This document shows positions 8,345-15,528 of a stretch of 22,067 nucleotides of DNA, one piece after another (within the stretch, counting starts at the first letter, position 1; each line of letters begins with the position of its first letter). The stretch is from contig HF994928.1 of NCBI GenBank assembly GCA_000434295.1, positions 79,835 to 101,901 on the forward strand, written 5' to 3'. The stretch comes from Acetobacter sp. CAG:977 (GTDB taxonomy: Bacteria; Pseudomonadota; Alphaproteobacteria; CAAGCB01; CAG-977). The position numbers and the translations under genes were made by a program. The notes under the pieces are model-generated. The model made no database searches, had not been told where the DNA came from, and saw only the letters and a list, made by a program, of their open reading frames with translations.

Positions 8345-9307
8345 TTATCCTTTGATAAAAGCATCAACCATTTTGATACATTCATCTTTTGAGATTTCAT
8401 CCAAATTAATTTTTTTATATGCGTATGTTGATGTTCTGCCTGGACGGTTACCTAATTTAAGGTCGGCATGCTCCTTCAAAAGCTCTGCCTGCAACTCTTT
8501 GACAAGATTTGCGTTGTAGCGCTCTTTATTATTGAAGTTTATTTTATAACACAATTTTAATCGCTTATTTGGCAAAATTTCGATTTGTTTATATATTTCA
8601 TCATGTTGATTATTAATATCTTCCCAGCTAAACCAGTACGCCAAAAAACCGCCGGACGGATTCGGTACATATCCCATGCCTCCGTTCTCTCCCGAATATT
8701 CCATTAAAAAGCCCTCCCAAGCACGATAACTCCATCTGACGGGCTTCTCCTCGTTTTTCCATTCATCCGTTTTTTCGTTTAAACGTAAAAGATGTTCAAT
8801 AAATTCATCAAAAATATTATTTCCGCATCCCTCTTTTCCCAAAACATCCAAAATGTCCTGACGTCCGATTGTAATTTGTGCATTCCGGTTTTTACCGATA
8901 AAATTAGCCGTTTTCAAATAAACCGTTAATATTTCTTCTTTGCTATATTCTCCTTCCTCAGAAAGAGCTTCTGCATATTTTTTGATTTGATCCCCATGTT
9001 CGGCGGAATACACTTTATCTTCAATAATGACTGCTTTTTTCGGGTTTTTCAGAAGTAACAAAACATCAATATGTTTATATTGTTTTTTTATCACGTCAAT
9101 TTGCGTTTTTTCCGTTACTTCAATACCGAAACGCTTCAATAGTTCCCTTGCTTTTTGATATAAAAAAGTTCCTTGATAATTTTGTTGTCCCCACTCAAAA
9201 AGCCAACACAAAAAAGCATCTTGTGATAATTCATTTGTTGCGTAAGAAAAAATATTCGGAAGTTTTTGGTCTTGCCGTTCAATTTGATTGAAGATTTGTT
9301 CGTTCAT
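8345..9307 (-). CDS. PDDEXK_4-like PD-(D/E)XK nuclease-fold protein, probably acquired
   Basis: A 320-residue protein resembling the PD-(D/E)XK superfamily group PDDEXK_4 (Pfam PF14281 type, by motif memory). The N-terminal NELSQDAFLCWLFEW (25-39) is characteristic. The core follows as HIDVLLLL with Asp81, then AVIIEDKV with Glu96-Asp97-Lys98, then EHGDQIKKYAEAL with Gln107 and Tyr111. Such proteins occur widely in accessory regions and are often linked to defence or mobile DNA, but no activity is established for this one. I chose the ATG at 9307 because an AAGGA lies 7 nt upstream; a TTG seven codons earlier would overlap that site. The gene is clearly richer in A+T than its neighbours and sits next to a tRNA gene, which suggests horizontal transfer. 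Confidence 0.82.
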   Translation of the reverse strand: MNEQIFNQIERQDQKLPNIFSYATNELSQDAFLCWLFEWGQQNYQGTFLYQKARELLKRFGIEVTEKTQIDVIKKQYKHIDVLLLLKNPKKAVIIEDKVYSAEHGDQIKKYAEALSEEGEYSKEEILTVYLKTANFIGKNRNAQITIGRQDILDVLGKEGCGNNIFDEFIEHLLRLNEKTDEWKNEEKPVRWSYRAWEGFLMEYSGENGGMGYVPNPSGGFLAYWFSWEDINNQHDEIYKQIEILPNKRLKLCYKINFNNKERYNANLVKELQAELLKEHADLKLGNRPGRTSTYAYKKINLDEISKDECIKMVDAFIKG

Positions 9308-9326
9308 AATAAATTCCTTTTTTATC

Positions 9327-9363
9327 AAAAAAAGCTTCGAAAATTATTTCCGAAGCTTTTTTT
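9327..9363 (-). terminator. Intrinsic terminator after udp
   Basis: AAAAAAAGCTTCG (9327-9339) is the exact reverse complement of CGAAGCTTTTTTT (9351-9363), with an 11-nt loop. It lies 14 bases past the udp stop on the minus strand and ends in a T-run there. The A/T flanks are symmetric, so it could act both ways. It separates udp from the nuclease-fold gene, whose start is 20 bases further on. Confidence 0.85.
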
Positions 9364-9376
9364 CAAAAATATCTTC

Positions 9377-10150
9377 TTACTTTTTCGCCGCGCGATCCTG
9401 CTCGATGATAATCTTCAGCGCATCAACGGCAACGCGTACCGCCGCCGACGTGTCTTCCGACATCTTTTGGTCCAAGCCCGCCGCTTCGCGTTCCTGATTC
9501 CAAATAACATGGAAACATGACCCACAACGGCATCTCAACGCATCAGCAACCACAAACAACGCCGCGGATTCCATTTCGCTGGCTTTGACCCCCAAGCGTT
9601 TCCACGCTTCCCACTTCTGAAGCAATTCATATGAAACGGGCATCTTGTTAGGGCTGTGCTGACCGTAAAAAGCGTCTTTGCACTGGACAACGCCAGTATG
9701 TGTCGTTTTGCCCATCGCCAATGAAGCTTGACGCAACGCAATCGTAATATCCAAATTCGCCACCGCAGGATATTCTATCGGCGCATATTCCTGCGACGTA
9801 TGTTCAAAACGGATCGCTCCCGTCGCAACGACAATATCCCCCGACTGAACGTCCAAATCTATGCCGCCGCACGTCCCCGTGCGAATAAACGTGTCCGCTC
9901 CGATATTATGCAGTTCTTCCATCGCTATGGACGCCGACGGTCCGCCGATACCCGTTGAACAGACCGAGACCTTCTCCCCCAGCAACGAGCCCGTATAAAT
10001 ATTGTATTCCCGATTTTGACCGATATGAACAGGGTTATCAAACAAAGCCGCTATGGATTCGCAACGTCCTGGATCTCCCGGCAAAATAACATAACGCCCG
10101 ACATCGCCTTCAACACAATGTATATGGAACTGTTTTTCTAATTTTTGCAT
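9377..10150 (-). CDS. udp: Uridine phosphorylase-like nucleoside phosphorylase
   Basis: Cytosolic pyrimidine salvage enzyme that cleaves uridine with phosphate to uracil and ribose 1-phosphate. It belongs to the NP-I phosphorylase family and its pattern is closest to Udp. Visible motifs are PGDPGR (24-29, phosphate binding), CSTGIGGPSASIAMEEL (64-80, the family signature), RTGTCGG (90-96) and ASEMESAALF (190-199, ribose binding). The ATG at 10150 (257 residues) is preceded by GAGAGG with 5-nt spacing. A start at 10195 would add 15 residues, lacks a ribosome binding site and departs from the family N-terminus. It is a single-gene unit with its own terminator. Purine specificity cannot be excluded from sequence alone. 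Confidence 0.88.
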   Translation of the reverse strand: MQKLEKQFHIHCVEGDVGRYVILPGDPGRCESIAALFDNPVHIGQNREYNIYTGSLLGEKVSVCSTGIGGPSASIAMEELHNIGADTFIRTGTCGGIDLDVQSGDIVVATGAIRFEHTSQEYAPIEYPAVANLDITIALRQASLAMGKTTHTGVVQCKDAFYGQHSPNKMPVSYELLQKWEAWKRLGVKASEMESAALFVVADALRCRCGSCFHVIWNQEREAAGLDQKMSEDTSAAVRVAVDALKIIIEQDRAAKK

Positions 10151-10219
10151 AAAAGCCTCTCTAAAAATTCTAAAACGCTCAATATGAAAAATCATATCGT
10201 TAAAATCAGTTTATATAAA

Positions 10220-10265
10220 TTTTTCGGAAAAAAAACCGTTATTTATAAATCACTTTTCCGAAAAA
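10220..10265. repeat. 12-bp inverted repeat in the udp/lipoprotein intergenic region
   Basis: TTTTTCGGAAAA (10220-10231) and its exact reverse complement TTTTCCGAAAAA (10254-10265) are separated by 22 bp. Each arm is itself almost palindromic, so the two arms also read as two copies of one site. It lies between divergent genes, 70-115 bases upstream of udp and about 93-138 upstream of the lipoprotein gene, and could be a paired operator or a hairpin. Confidence 0.6.
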
Positions 10266-10276
10266 GCCGTAAGATA

Positions 10277-10304
10277 TTGCAAAAAGCCCCCTTTAGCGTA
10301 TTAT
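10277..10304 (+). promoter_or_regulatory. Predicted promoter of the small lipoprotein gene
   Basis: A -35 hexamer TTGCAA (10277-10282), a 16-nt spacer and a -10 hexamer TATTAT (10299-10304). The transcript would start near 10311, directly at a small hairpin CAGGA-AAGCC-TCCTG (10312-10326) followed by CTTTTTG. The CTCCT of that hairpin can also pair with the AGGAG ribosome binding site at 10346-10350. Confidence 0.5.
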
Positions 10305-10357
10305 ACCCCCACAGGAAAGCCTCCTGCTTTTTGTTTCGAGTCTGAAGGAGATAAATT

Positions 10358-10507
10358 ATGAAAAAAATCGCTGTCGTTTTGTGCCTGACGGCTTTGAGCG
10401 CCTGCACGGGAACCCGCGGTATGATCGGAAACCAAAAAGTTTGCACGAATGATTATTTTCTCGGCGTTCTTTCCATTAGTGAACTGGTTGCTCCCTGCAA
10501 CAAGTAA
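10358..10507 (+). CDS. Small predicted lipoprotein (49 aa)
   Basis: A 49-residue protein with a lipoprotein signal: MKKIAVVLCL followed by the lipobox LSAC, giving a mature chain of 34 residues from lipidated Cys16. The mature part contains two further cysteines (29, 47) and a short hydrophobic stretch (YFLGVLSISELV). An excellent AAGGAG site lies 7 nt before the ATG, a promoter is visible upstream, and a strong terminator follows 12 bp after the stop, so this is a complete single-gene unit. I do not recognise the family. It would be anchored in the inner or outer membrane facing the periplasm. The residue after Cys is Thr, not Asp, which favours outer-membrane sorting by the usual enterobacterial rule, although that rule is not proven for this lineage. 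Confidence 0.8.
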   Translation: MKKIAVVLCLTALSACTGTRGMIGNQKVCTNDYFLGVLSISELVAPCNK

Positions 10508-10518
10508 ATTTTAATGAT

Positions 10519-10549
10519 AAAAAAGCCCGTTTTTTACGGGCTTTTTTTT
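10519..10549 (+). terminator. Intrinsic terminator after the lipoprotein gene
   Basis: The arm AAAAAAGCCCGT (10519-10530) pairs with ACGGGCTTTTTT across a 5-nt T loop and is followed by more T. It is symmetric and separates the lipoprotein gene from the cysteine-rich gene cluster. Confidence 0.88.
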
Positions 10550-10590
10550 AAAAATATTTTATTTAACAGCCCAAAATTTTTACTGCATTT

Positions 10591-10621
10591 TTGCCATATT
10601 TTCGCCACAATTTTGTATTAC
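10591..10621 (+). promoter_or_regulatory. Possible promoter of the cysteine-rich secreted protein cluster
   Basis: TTGCCA (10591-10596) and TATTAC (10616-10621) are separated by 19 nt, longer than ideal. The region is AT-rich and lies 40-70 bases before the first start codon. It is the best candidate, but weak. Confidence 0.35.
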
Positions 10622-10660
10622 ACTAAAAAATAAGGAAAAGTTTTAACAAGGAGATTAGCC

Positions 10661-10957
10661 ATGAAAAAAATTTTTCTCTTAGCTGCTATTCTTGTCCTTG
10701 GAACAACAAATGCTTTCGCCGGGTGCGGCGATATCGCGGGATACGATGAAAAGGGACGAGCTTTATACTATGATGATTGTGAACCGGAAGTCGCTTTGGT
10801 AGATCCTTTAACTCCGGTTTATTCGGATCGTTATACATTGGATCCTAACGCTCCGGCAATTGATTGGAATAATCCCGTCGTAACGACAGATGCATGCGAC
10901 GGTGTAATCTGCCCGTCCGGAATGGCGTGCTCCGACGGTTGTTGCCTTTTAAAATAA
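10661..10957 (+). CDS. Secreted cysteine-rich protein A (98 aa)
   Basis: First gene of a three-gene cluster. A Sec signal peptide (MKKIFLLAAILVLGTTNAFA, cut after residue 20) precedes a 78-residue mature chain. The middle (about 23-75) is acidic and proline-containing. The C-terminus is a compact cysteine motif, C79-x4-C84-P-x4-C90-x3-C94-C95, ending only three residues before the stop. The same motif occurs in both downstream genes. An AAGGAG lies 7-8 nt before the ATG. With seven mature cysteines (an odd number), one could be free, metal-bound or joined to a partner protein. No known family is recognised, so the function is open. Export and disulfide formation are inferred from the signal peptide and cysteine pattern. 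Confidence 0.85.
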   Translation: MKKIFLLAAILVLGTTNAFAGCGDIAGYDEKGRALYYDDCEPEVALVDPLTPVYSDRYTLDPNAPAIDWNNPVVTTDACDGVICPSGMACSDGCCLLK

Positions 10958-10970
10958 ACAGGAGGCTCTT

Positions 10971-12005
10971 ATGAGAAAATTTTTATACATACTGGCATTC
11001 TCTTTTGTAATGCCGTCCGTTTGCCTCGCTGCATCACAAAAACTTGGCTTGATGGAAGATCAGGGCATCAGCGTCGTTAAGGAGCCCATCAACAAAGGAA
11101 TAGACTTGTGCGAAAAACTTAATTGTCCTCCGACAGCCCCTTGTACCGTTGAAAACGGATCTCCTACATGTCGCTGTACGGATACGTCTTGCGGACAGGG
11201 CGCACAATGCGTTAACGGTTCCTGCCAAAACTGTGAAAAAGGAACTCAATGCAATTGCCCGAGCGGAAAACTGGCCGACGGAAACGGAGCTTGCGAATCT
11301 CCGGATTATTGCTCGCCAAATCCCTGCAAAGGTACTACTCCGTTGTGTACACAGGATTCAAGAATCCCCGCAGGATACGCTTGCGGATGTTCAAGCAACA
11401 GTTGCGGCGCGGGGTCTAAATGTTCCGTACCTTGCGACGCCGTCAAATTGGTTTGCGTAAAGGATCCGGCGACAGCCGTGGTTCTGATTTACAATTGTAC
11501 TTACTGTGAAGACGGCGAAACAGGTTGTAACTGCCCCGCCGGTCAGGTCGCCGACGGCAAAGGAGGATGCCGCGCAAATTGCACGGCAGGGCAAACCGAT
11601 TGCCCCATGTGCAGCGAAGGACAGGTCTATGACGGTACAAAATGCCGCATGCCCTGCGACGGCGTCGTTTGCCCCTCCGGATATCAGTGCCAAAACGGCG
11701 ACGGAACCGCATGTTGCACGACAAAATGCTACAGAGGTCAGTTGAATTGCCCCGAATGTCTTTCCGGGCAAGTCTATGACGGTACAAAATGCCGCTATCC
11801 TTGCGAAGGAGTGATTTGTCCTTTGGGCAAGCAATGCCAAAACGGTAACGGAAAAGGATGTTGTGTCGCCGTTCCCGGAGTACTTCAGGGAGCGAGCCCG
11901 ACAAACTGCGTCGAAAACCCGGATTGCGGCAAACGGTTGGCAAACGGCATTATCGGTTATTGTCAATGCATCCGTACCGACTATAACGCCAGAACCGGCT
12001 TGTAG
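10971..12005 (+). CDS. Secreted cysteine-rich repeat protein B (344 aa)
   Basis: Second gene of the cluster, 13 bp after the first, with AGGAGG before the ATG. A signal peptide (about 1-20, ending VCLA) precedes a mature chain with about 48 cysteines, near 15%. Two module types are visible. The first is a C-x1-2-C-x2-G-x3-DG-x2-3-C unit, found four times (about 94-108, 186-200, 211-225, 260-274). The second is the C-x4-C-P-x4-C-...-CC unit also present in the flanking genes (229-249, 278-298, with a degenerate copy at 47-69). Residues 204-252 and 253-301 are a tandem duplication in which all nine cysteines align with an exact 49-residue offset. The layout resembles EGF-like or other small disulfide-rich extracellular modules, but I cannot assign a family. 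It ends without an anchor, so it is probably secreted or periplasmic; adhesion, protection or host interaction are only guesses. Confidence 0.88.
   Translation: MRKFLYILAFSFVMPSVCLAASQKLGLMEDQGISVVKEPINKGIDLCEKLNCPPTAPCTVENGSPTCRCTDTSCGQGAQCVNGSCQNCEKGTQCNCPSGKLADGNGACESPDYCSPNPCKGTTPLCTQDSRIPAGYACGCSSNSCGAGSKCSVPCDAVKLVCVKDPATAVVLIYNCTYCEDGETGCNCPAGQVADGKGGCRANCTAGQTDCPMCSEGQVYDGTKCRMPCDGVVCPSGYQCQNGDGTACCTTKCYRGQLNCPECLSGQVYDGTKCRYPCEGVICPLGKQCQNGNGKGCCVAVPGVLQGASPTNCVENPDCGKRLANGIIGYCQCIRTDYNARTGL
11580..11873 (+). repeat. Tandem 147-bp coding repeat in the cysteine-rich gene
   Basis: Two adjacent 147-bp units (11580-11726 and 11727-11873) encode the 49-residue repeats. A 24-bp segment is identical in both (11625-11648 and 11772-11795, encoding VYDGTKCR). 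Elsewhere the copies differ at many sites, mostly keeping the cysteines, so the duplication is not recent but is under constraint. Confidence 0.9.
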
Positions 12006-12029
12006 CCAGACGTCTAAAGGAGAACAAAT

Positions 12030-12776
12030 ATGAAAAAATTTTTTATTCTCATCACGTTTTTTATTTTGACGTCAACTGACGCCTTTGCCGCAAACGCCGC
12101 TCGGCAACAAGCTGACAGCATGCTGGCAGAAACCATGGATCGCGTCGTTACCGGCGGTGGAGGCGGTGGCGGAACCGTCACGAATACAACAGTCGGTTCT
12201 ACGACCTCATCAACCACAAGCAACAACATTAACCTGTGCAATAAAATAACCTGCCCGGCAGGAATGTATTGTTCAGACGGCTGTTGCTCCTTTACTAAAA
12301 AAGAGACGGAATCTTGTCCCGCCGGCTATACGGCAGGATTGGTATGTTCCTCCGGATATGATACTCAACAATCAGGAACGGCAAACGGTCTGCCGTGCGT
12401 AAAATGCGTCGCGCAGGTTGCAAAATGCCTGTACAACAACAATCAACCTTGCCCGACCGGTTATTTCTGTAGCGGCATTGCCAAACAATGTTGCCCGAAC
12501 GGCTCTGAGCCTGTTGCAGGACGTTGCAATCCCTTAACTGCGATTGAAAAAGATCCTATCCCCGTTGACTGCTCTTGCGAATCCGGATTTTCCGATATGA
12601 CCGGAAAATCCTGCCCCGCGGGACAAACCAAAATGCCCGGCAGATCTTGCGTTGACGGACCGCAATGCGCTAAATGTGTCCCCAAAACCTCCTCCGGAGG
12701 CGGCGGCGGTGGCGGCGGCGGAAGCGGCAACTTGAAATACTTCCAAAACAGCAGAAACTTTGAGCCGATGCTCTAA
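12030..12776 (+). CDS. Secreted cysteine-rich protein C with glycine linkers (248 aa)
   Basis: Third gene of the cluster, 24 bp after the second, with AAGGAG 7-8 nt before the ATG. It has a signal peptide MKKFFILITFFILTSTDAFA, a short helical segment (21-40), a run of seven glycines (42-48) and a Thr/Ser-rich linker (49-66). Next comes the shared motif C70-x4-C75-P-x4-C81-x3-C85-C86, then a series of C-P-x-G-x units (96, 141, 154-155, 195) to Cys216. A second run of nine glycines (223-231) and a short C-terminal tail follow. It holds 21 cysteines after the signal. The glycine runs look like flexible linkers separating the cysteine-rich body from the ends. The SDGCC motif matches gene A almost exactly, which suggests a common origin. 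A strong terminator follows. Function unknown. Confidence 0.87.
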   Translation: MKKFFILITFFILTSTDAFAANAARQQADSMLAETMDRVVTGGGGGGGTVTNTTVGSTTSSTTSNNINLCNKITCPAGMYCSDGCCSFTKKETESCPAGYTAGLVCSSGYDTQQSGTANGLPCVKCVAQVAKCLYNNNQPCPTGYFCSGIAKQCCPNGSEPVAGRCNPLTAIEKDPIPVDCSCESGFSDMTGKSCPAGQTKMPGRSCVDGPQCAKCVPKTSSGGGGGGGGGSGNLKYFQNSRNFEPML

Positions 12777-12796
12777 AATCTAACAACCTGTAAAAA

Positions 12797-12832
12797 TATC
12801 GCCCTTCTTGAATTAAGAAGGGCGATACTTTT
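12797..12832. terminator. Bidirectional terminator between cysteine-rich cluster and murD2
   Basis: A 13-bp perfect stem (TATCGCCCTTCTT 12797-12809 with AAGAAGGGCGATA 12815-12827) and a 5-nt loop, followed by CTTTTT on the plus strand and preceded by AAAAA, which gives a T-run on the minus strand. It serves both convergent transcripts. Confidence 0.93.
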
Positions 12833-12845
12833 TGGCTTTAATTTT

Positions 12846-14114
12846 TCAAAGCTCTGATACTTCTTTGGCAAATAAGTCTCCGCGCTCTTCAAAATTCTTA
12901 TAAATGCCGTAGCTCGGCGATGCCGGCGAAAGCAAAACAATATCTCCGCCATGCGCCAAAGAAAAAGCCTTTAAAACAGCTTCGCGCATGTTCGACGTCT
13001 CATAGGCTTTGCCGCCCGCCGCCCAAACGTCGCGAGCCAAACGTTCCCCCGTATCGGGAAGCGTAACAACCGCTTTGGCGCCGCCTGATGCAATAAAAGA
13101 CGCCAATTCTTTATAGTCCTGGCAACGGTCGTATCCGCCCGCAATTAAAATAATCGGTTGCGGCGCAAACGCTTTTAATGCCGCGATCGCCGTTTCGGGC
13201 GTCGTCGATATGCTGTCGTCGATAAAACAAACGCCCCCCTTCTCACAACAAAAAGACAAACGGTGAGGCAACGCTTTAAATGTCTTTAAGGCTTGCGCGC
13301 ACGCTTTTAAATCTCCGCCGGCCAGTTCAACCGCCGTTAACGCCGCGCAAACGTTCTTTAAATTATGTTCTCCCTTCAACGGCACGACGGAAGTTTCAAA
13401 CAACCGTTCCCCCGATTTCCAAAACCAGCCGTCATGTTCCGATATGCCAGCAGTATCGTTAAAAAAGACCGCATCCCTTGCAGACGGAAGGTATTCTTTC
13501 GTTCTGGCGTCTTCTTTATTCAAGACGACTTTTTGTCCGTTCATCCGATGAGCCTGTATATTCAGTTTGTCCCGATAATAACGGTCATGCGTCCGATGCC
13601 AGTCGATATGTTCGGGGTATAAGTTCAATATTACGCAAACATCAAACGAATATTGCAAATCTGCTGCCTGATAGCTCGAAATTTCGTCAACGACGACATC
13701 CAACGAGTCTATTTTCCCCGCGTAACCGATTACGGGTTCGCCGATGTTGCCGCCCAAAGCGACCTTTCGCCCCTGAGCCGAAAGCAGGTGCACTATCAAA
13801 GAAGACGTCGTGCTTTTACCTTTGGTGCCGGTTACGCCGATTAAAAACGGACGGCGTTTTGATTCATAACACTTTTCCAAAAATAAATTCGTCCCCGACG
13901 TAAAAACTGCCGAAGAATTGCGGATTTCGTCCCGATAAAGGCTGATTCCCGGAGATTTGACAACGATCCCCGACAGCGGTTCCGTCAAAGGATCCTCGAC
14001 CGTCTTAATGCGACAGGAAGGAAATTCCCTCCTTATAAAATCGGCAACGGCGGTTCCTTCGCGACCTTTGCCCCATATCGTTATGCTTTCAGATTTTGAA
14101 ATATCCGATAACAT
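12846..14114 (-). CDS. murD2: UDP-N-acetylmuramoyl-L-alanine--L-glutamate ligase (MurD2)
   Basis: Mur ligase of the MurD type. Visible are the N-terminal KSPGISLYRDEI (53-64), P-loop GVTGTKGKST (93-102, Lys100), GGNIGEP (121-127), DEISSYQ (143-149), the metal-site stretch PEHIDWHRTHDRYY (167-180), KGEHNLKN (247-254), DDSISTTPETAIAAL (299-313), and C-terminal LSPASPSYG (395-403). Because the partner gene is murL, I call it MurD2, which adds L-Glu to UDP-MurNAc-L-Ala, rather than classical MurD, which adds D-Glu. DSISTTP in place of the classical DSKATN fits a divergent branch. The ATG at 14114 (422 residues) follows AAGGAG by 7 nt; a start at 14165 would add 17 arginine-rich residues and is unlikely. 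The start overlaps the end of murL by 26 bases, so the genes are coupled. Substrate stereochemistry is inferred from context. Confidence 0.85.
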   Translation of the reverse strand: MLSDISKSESITIWGKGREGTAVADFIRREFPSCRIKTVEDPLTEPLSGIVVKSPGISLYRDEIRNSSAVFTSGTNLFLEKCYESKRRPFLIGVTGTKGKSTTSSLIVHLLSAQGRKVALGGNIGEPVIGYAGKIDSLDVVVDEISSYQAADLQYSFDVCVILNLYPEHIDWHRTHDRYYRDKLNIQAHRMNGQKVVLNKEDARTKEYLPSARDAVFFNDTAGISEHDGWFWKSGERLFETSVVPLKGEHNLKNVCAALTAVELAGGDLKACAQALKTFKALPHRLSFCCEKGGVCFIDDSISTTPETAIAALKAFAPQPIILIAGGYDRCQDYKELASFIASGGAKAVVTLPDTGERLARDVWAAGGKAYETSNMREAVLKAFSLAHGGDIVLLSPASPSYGIYKNFEERGDLFAKEVSEL

Positions 14115-15462
14115 CTTCGTACTCCTTCGGAATCGCGTGATCCGACGACACGGAAAAAATCGCATCGGAAAGTTCGCGTTCCCGTTCTTTCCATTTTTCT
14201 TCTATTTCGGCTCTCAGCGCCGAAACAACCTTGTCATCCTTCCATTCGGGAAGACGGCATATCTTTAAAAAGCTTAAGATACATTCCTGCGTTTCCCCGA
14301 CACATTCAAACGGTTTGAACGCCGACAATCCCAAAAGCTGCTTAAACCCTTCCGTTTGAGCTTCGTCATCCAACGGATTTGCAGAAAAAATCTCCGTTAA
14401 ATGCGATTTTGGCATAAACGGAGCCAGCGCCAAAAAAACAAAACGGCATTTGTCGCATTCCCCGCACCATCTGTCCAACCGCTTTGTTTCATCCAGCCGA
14501 AACGCACGATTACAGCTGGTAAACACGGCGTCATATTTCTTTATTTTTGAAAACAAACGGGCGATCGACAGCTCTGAAAGTGGACGCAACAGCGAAAAAT
14601 ATCGAAACGACGGCAGTATGCTTTGCGTCAAACGGGCAAAAGACCGTTCAAATTCCAAAGATTTGCTCCATTGATGATTAACCCAAACGCCGTTCAGTTG
14701 CGTATTTCCCACATTGGCAGAGCGTTCGTTGGACATTGCGACGTCGCTAAAATCGTACAACACCGCCGCCGCCATCAAAATAAAAGCGATAATTCCCGTT
14801 ACGGGGACATGTCCGTTCAACGCTCCGTACTTTGCCCCTTCCGCGTTCAGTTCAATCAAGCTCGGAGATATTTTGCGAACAACCCTGAAAGACGGCAATC
14901 CCGAAAGCTCAATCGTTTCTTTAATCGGGCGGGGCGTTCCGACGGAAAACAAAACGGGATTTCTGCCCGCCGCCTTTAACGTTTCCAGCGTAACAATCGA
15001 ATCTTTGCCCCCGCCGACGGGAACGACGGTTCGTGATGACAGCTTTAAATCAAACGGTTTTCTGTCGGACTTATCCGCGCAAGGAAAATCAATCCGGGGC
15101 AACACGGCGTTGCGATATGAAAATTCGCCCAATCCCGAACGGTAAAAAGTGTTAAAAAAGTCTGCTTCTTCTTTATTAAGAGGCGCCGTTTCAACCAGGA
15201 TTTCCGAAGGAATATAGGCTTTATAATAGCTGACGCCCGCCGCCAAATGCAACAAGCGCAGGCACGCCTCCAAAGCCTTGCGGCGTTCGGGCGCCACAGG
15301 CGGCGCATCGCAAAAACAGACGGTTTCTTCAAAAAAAACGTTGTCGTCAAAAGCATAGCGCAAAGACGCCGTCGACGTCGCTTCGTCAAAGGAAAAACCG
15401 GTAAAGCGAAAAGCCTTTACATCGTTCTTATGCGGAAAAAACAACAGAGCCGTCCCTAACAT
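14089..15462 (-). CDS. murL: UDP-N-acetylmuramoyl-L-alanyl-L-glutamate epimerase (MurL)
   Basis: Resembles MurL, described in Xanthomonas, which uses ATP to invert the terminal L-Glu of UDP-MurNAc-L-Ala-L-Glu and so makes the D-Glu precursor without glutamate racemase. The 457-residue length fits. Visible are a PP-loop-like VPVGGGKDSIVTLETL (147-162), AMSNERSANVGN (242-253), VNHQWSKSLEFERS (261-274) and a probable zinc cluster with C317, C333, C336 and C339 (WCGECDKCRF). The N-terminal FRFTGFSFDEATSTASLRYAF (18-38, broken by variable residues) is also family-like. I chose the ATG at 15462, with AAAAGG about 5 nt upstream; a TTG at 15486 is possible. It is first in a two-gene unit with murD2. 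Identification is by remembered motif pattern plus the diagnostic neighbour; a profile search would settle it. Confidence 0.87.
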   Translation of the reverse strand: MLGTALLFFPHKNDVKAFRFTGFSFDEATSTASLRYAFDDNVFFEETVCFCDAPPVAPERRKALEACLRLLHLAAGVSYYKAYIPSEILVETAPLNKEEADFFNTFYRSGLGEFSYRNAVLPRIDFPCADKSDRKPFDLKLSSRTVVPVGGGKDSIVTLETLKAAGRNPVLFSVGTPRPIKETIELSGLPSFRVVRKISPSLIELNAEGAKYGALNGHVPVTGIIAFILMAAAVLYDFSDVAMSNERSANVGNTQLNGVWVNHQWSKSLEFERSFARLTQSILPSFRYFSLLRPLSELSIARLFSKIKKYDAVFTSCNRAFRLDETKRLDRWCGECDKCRFVFLALAPFMPKSHLTEIFSANPLDDEAQTEGFKQLLGLSAFKPFECVGETQECILSFLKICRLPEWKDDKVVSALRAEIEEKWKERERELSDAIFSVSSDHAIPKEYEDVIGYFKI

Positions 15463-15528
15463 TTCAACCTTTTGGGAAAATATCAAAAACGCCCCTGTTC
15501 TTCAATCCCCATTCACGGATAAAAACCG

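Noticed and set aside
11391..11966. Minus-strand frames of 166-191 codons opposite cysteine-rich gene B
   Set aside because: The plus strand has a signal peptide, good ribosome binding site and regular cysteine repeats; the minus frames have none of these.
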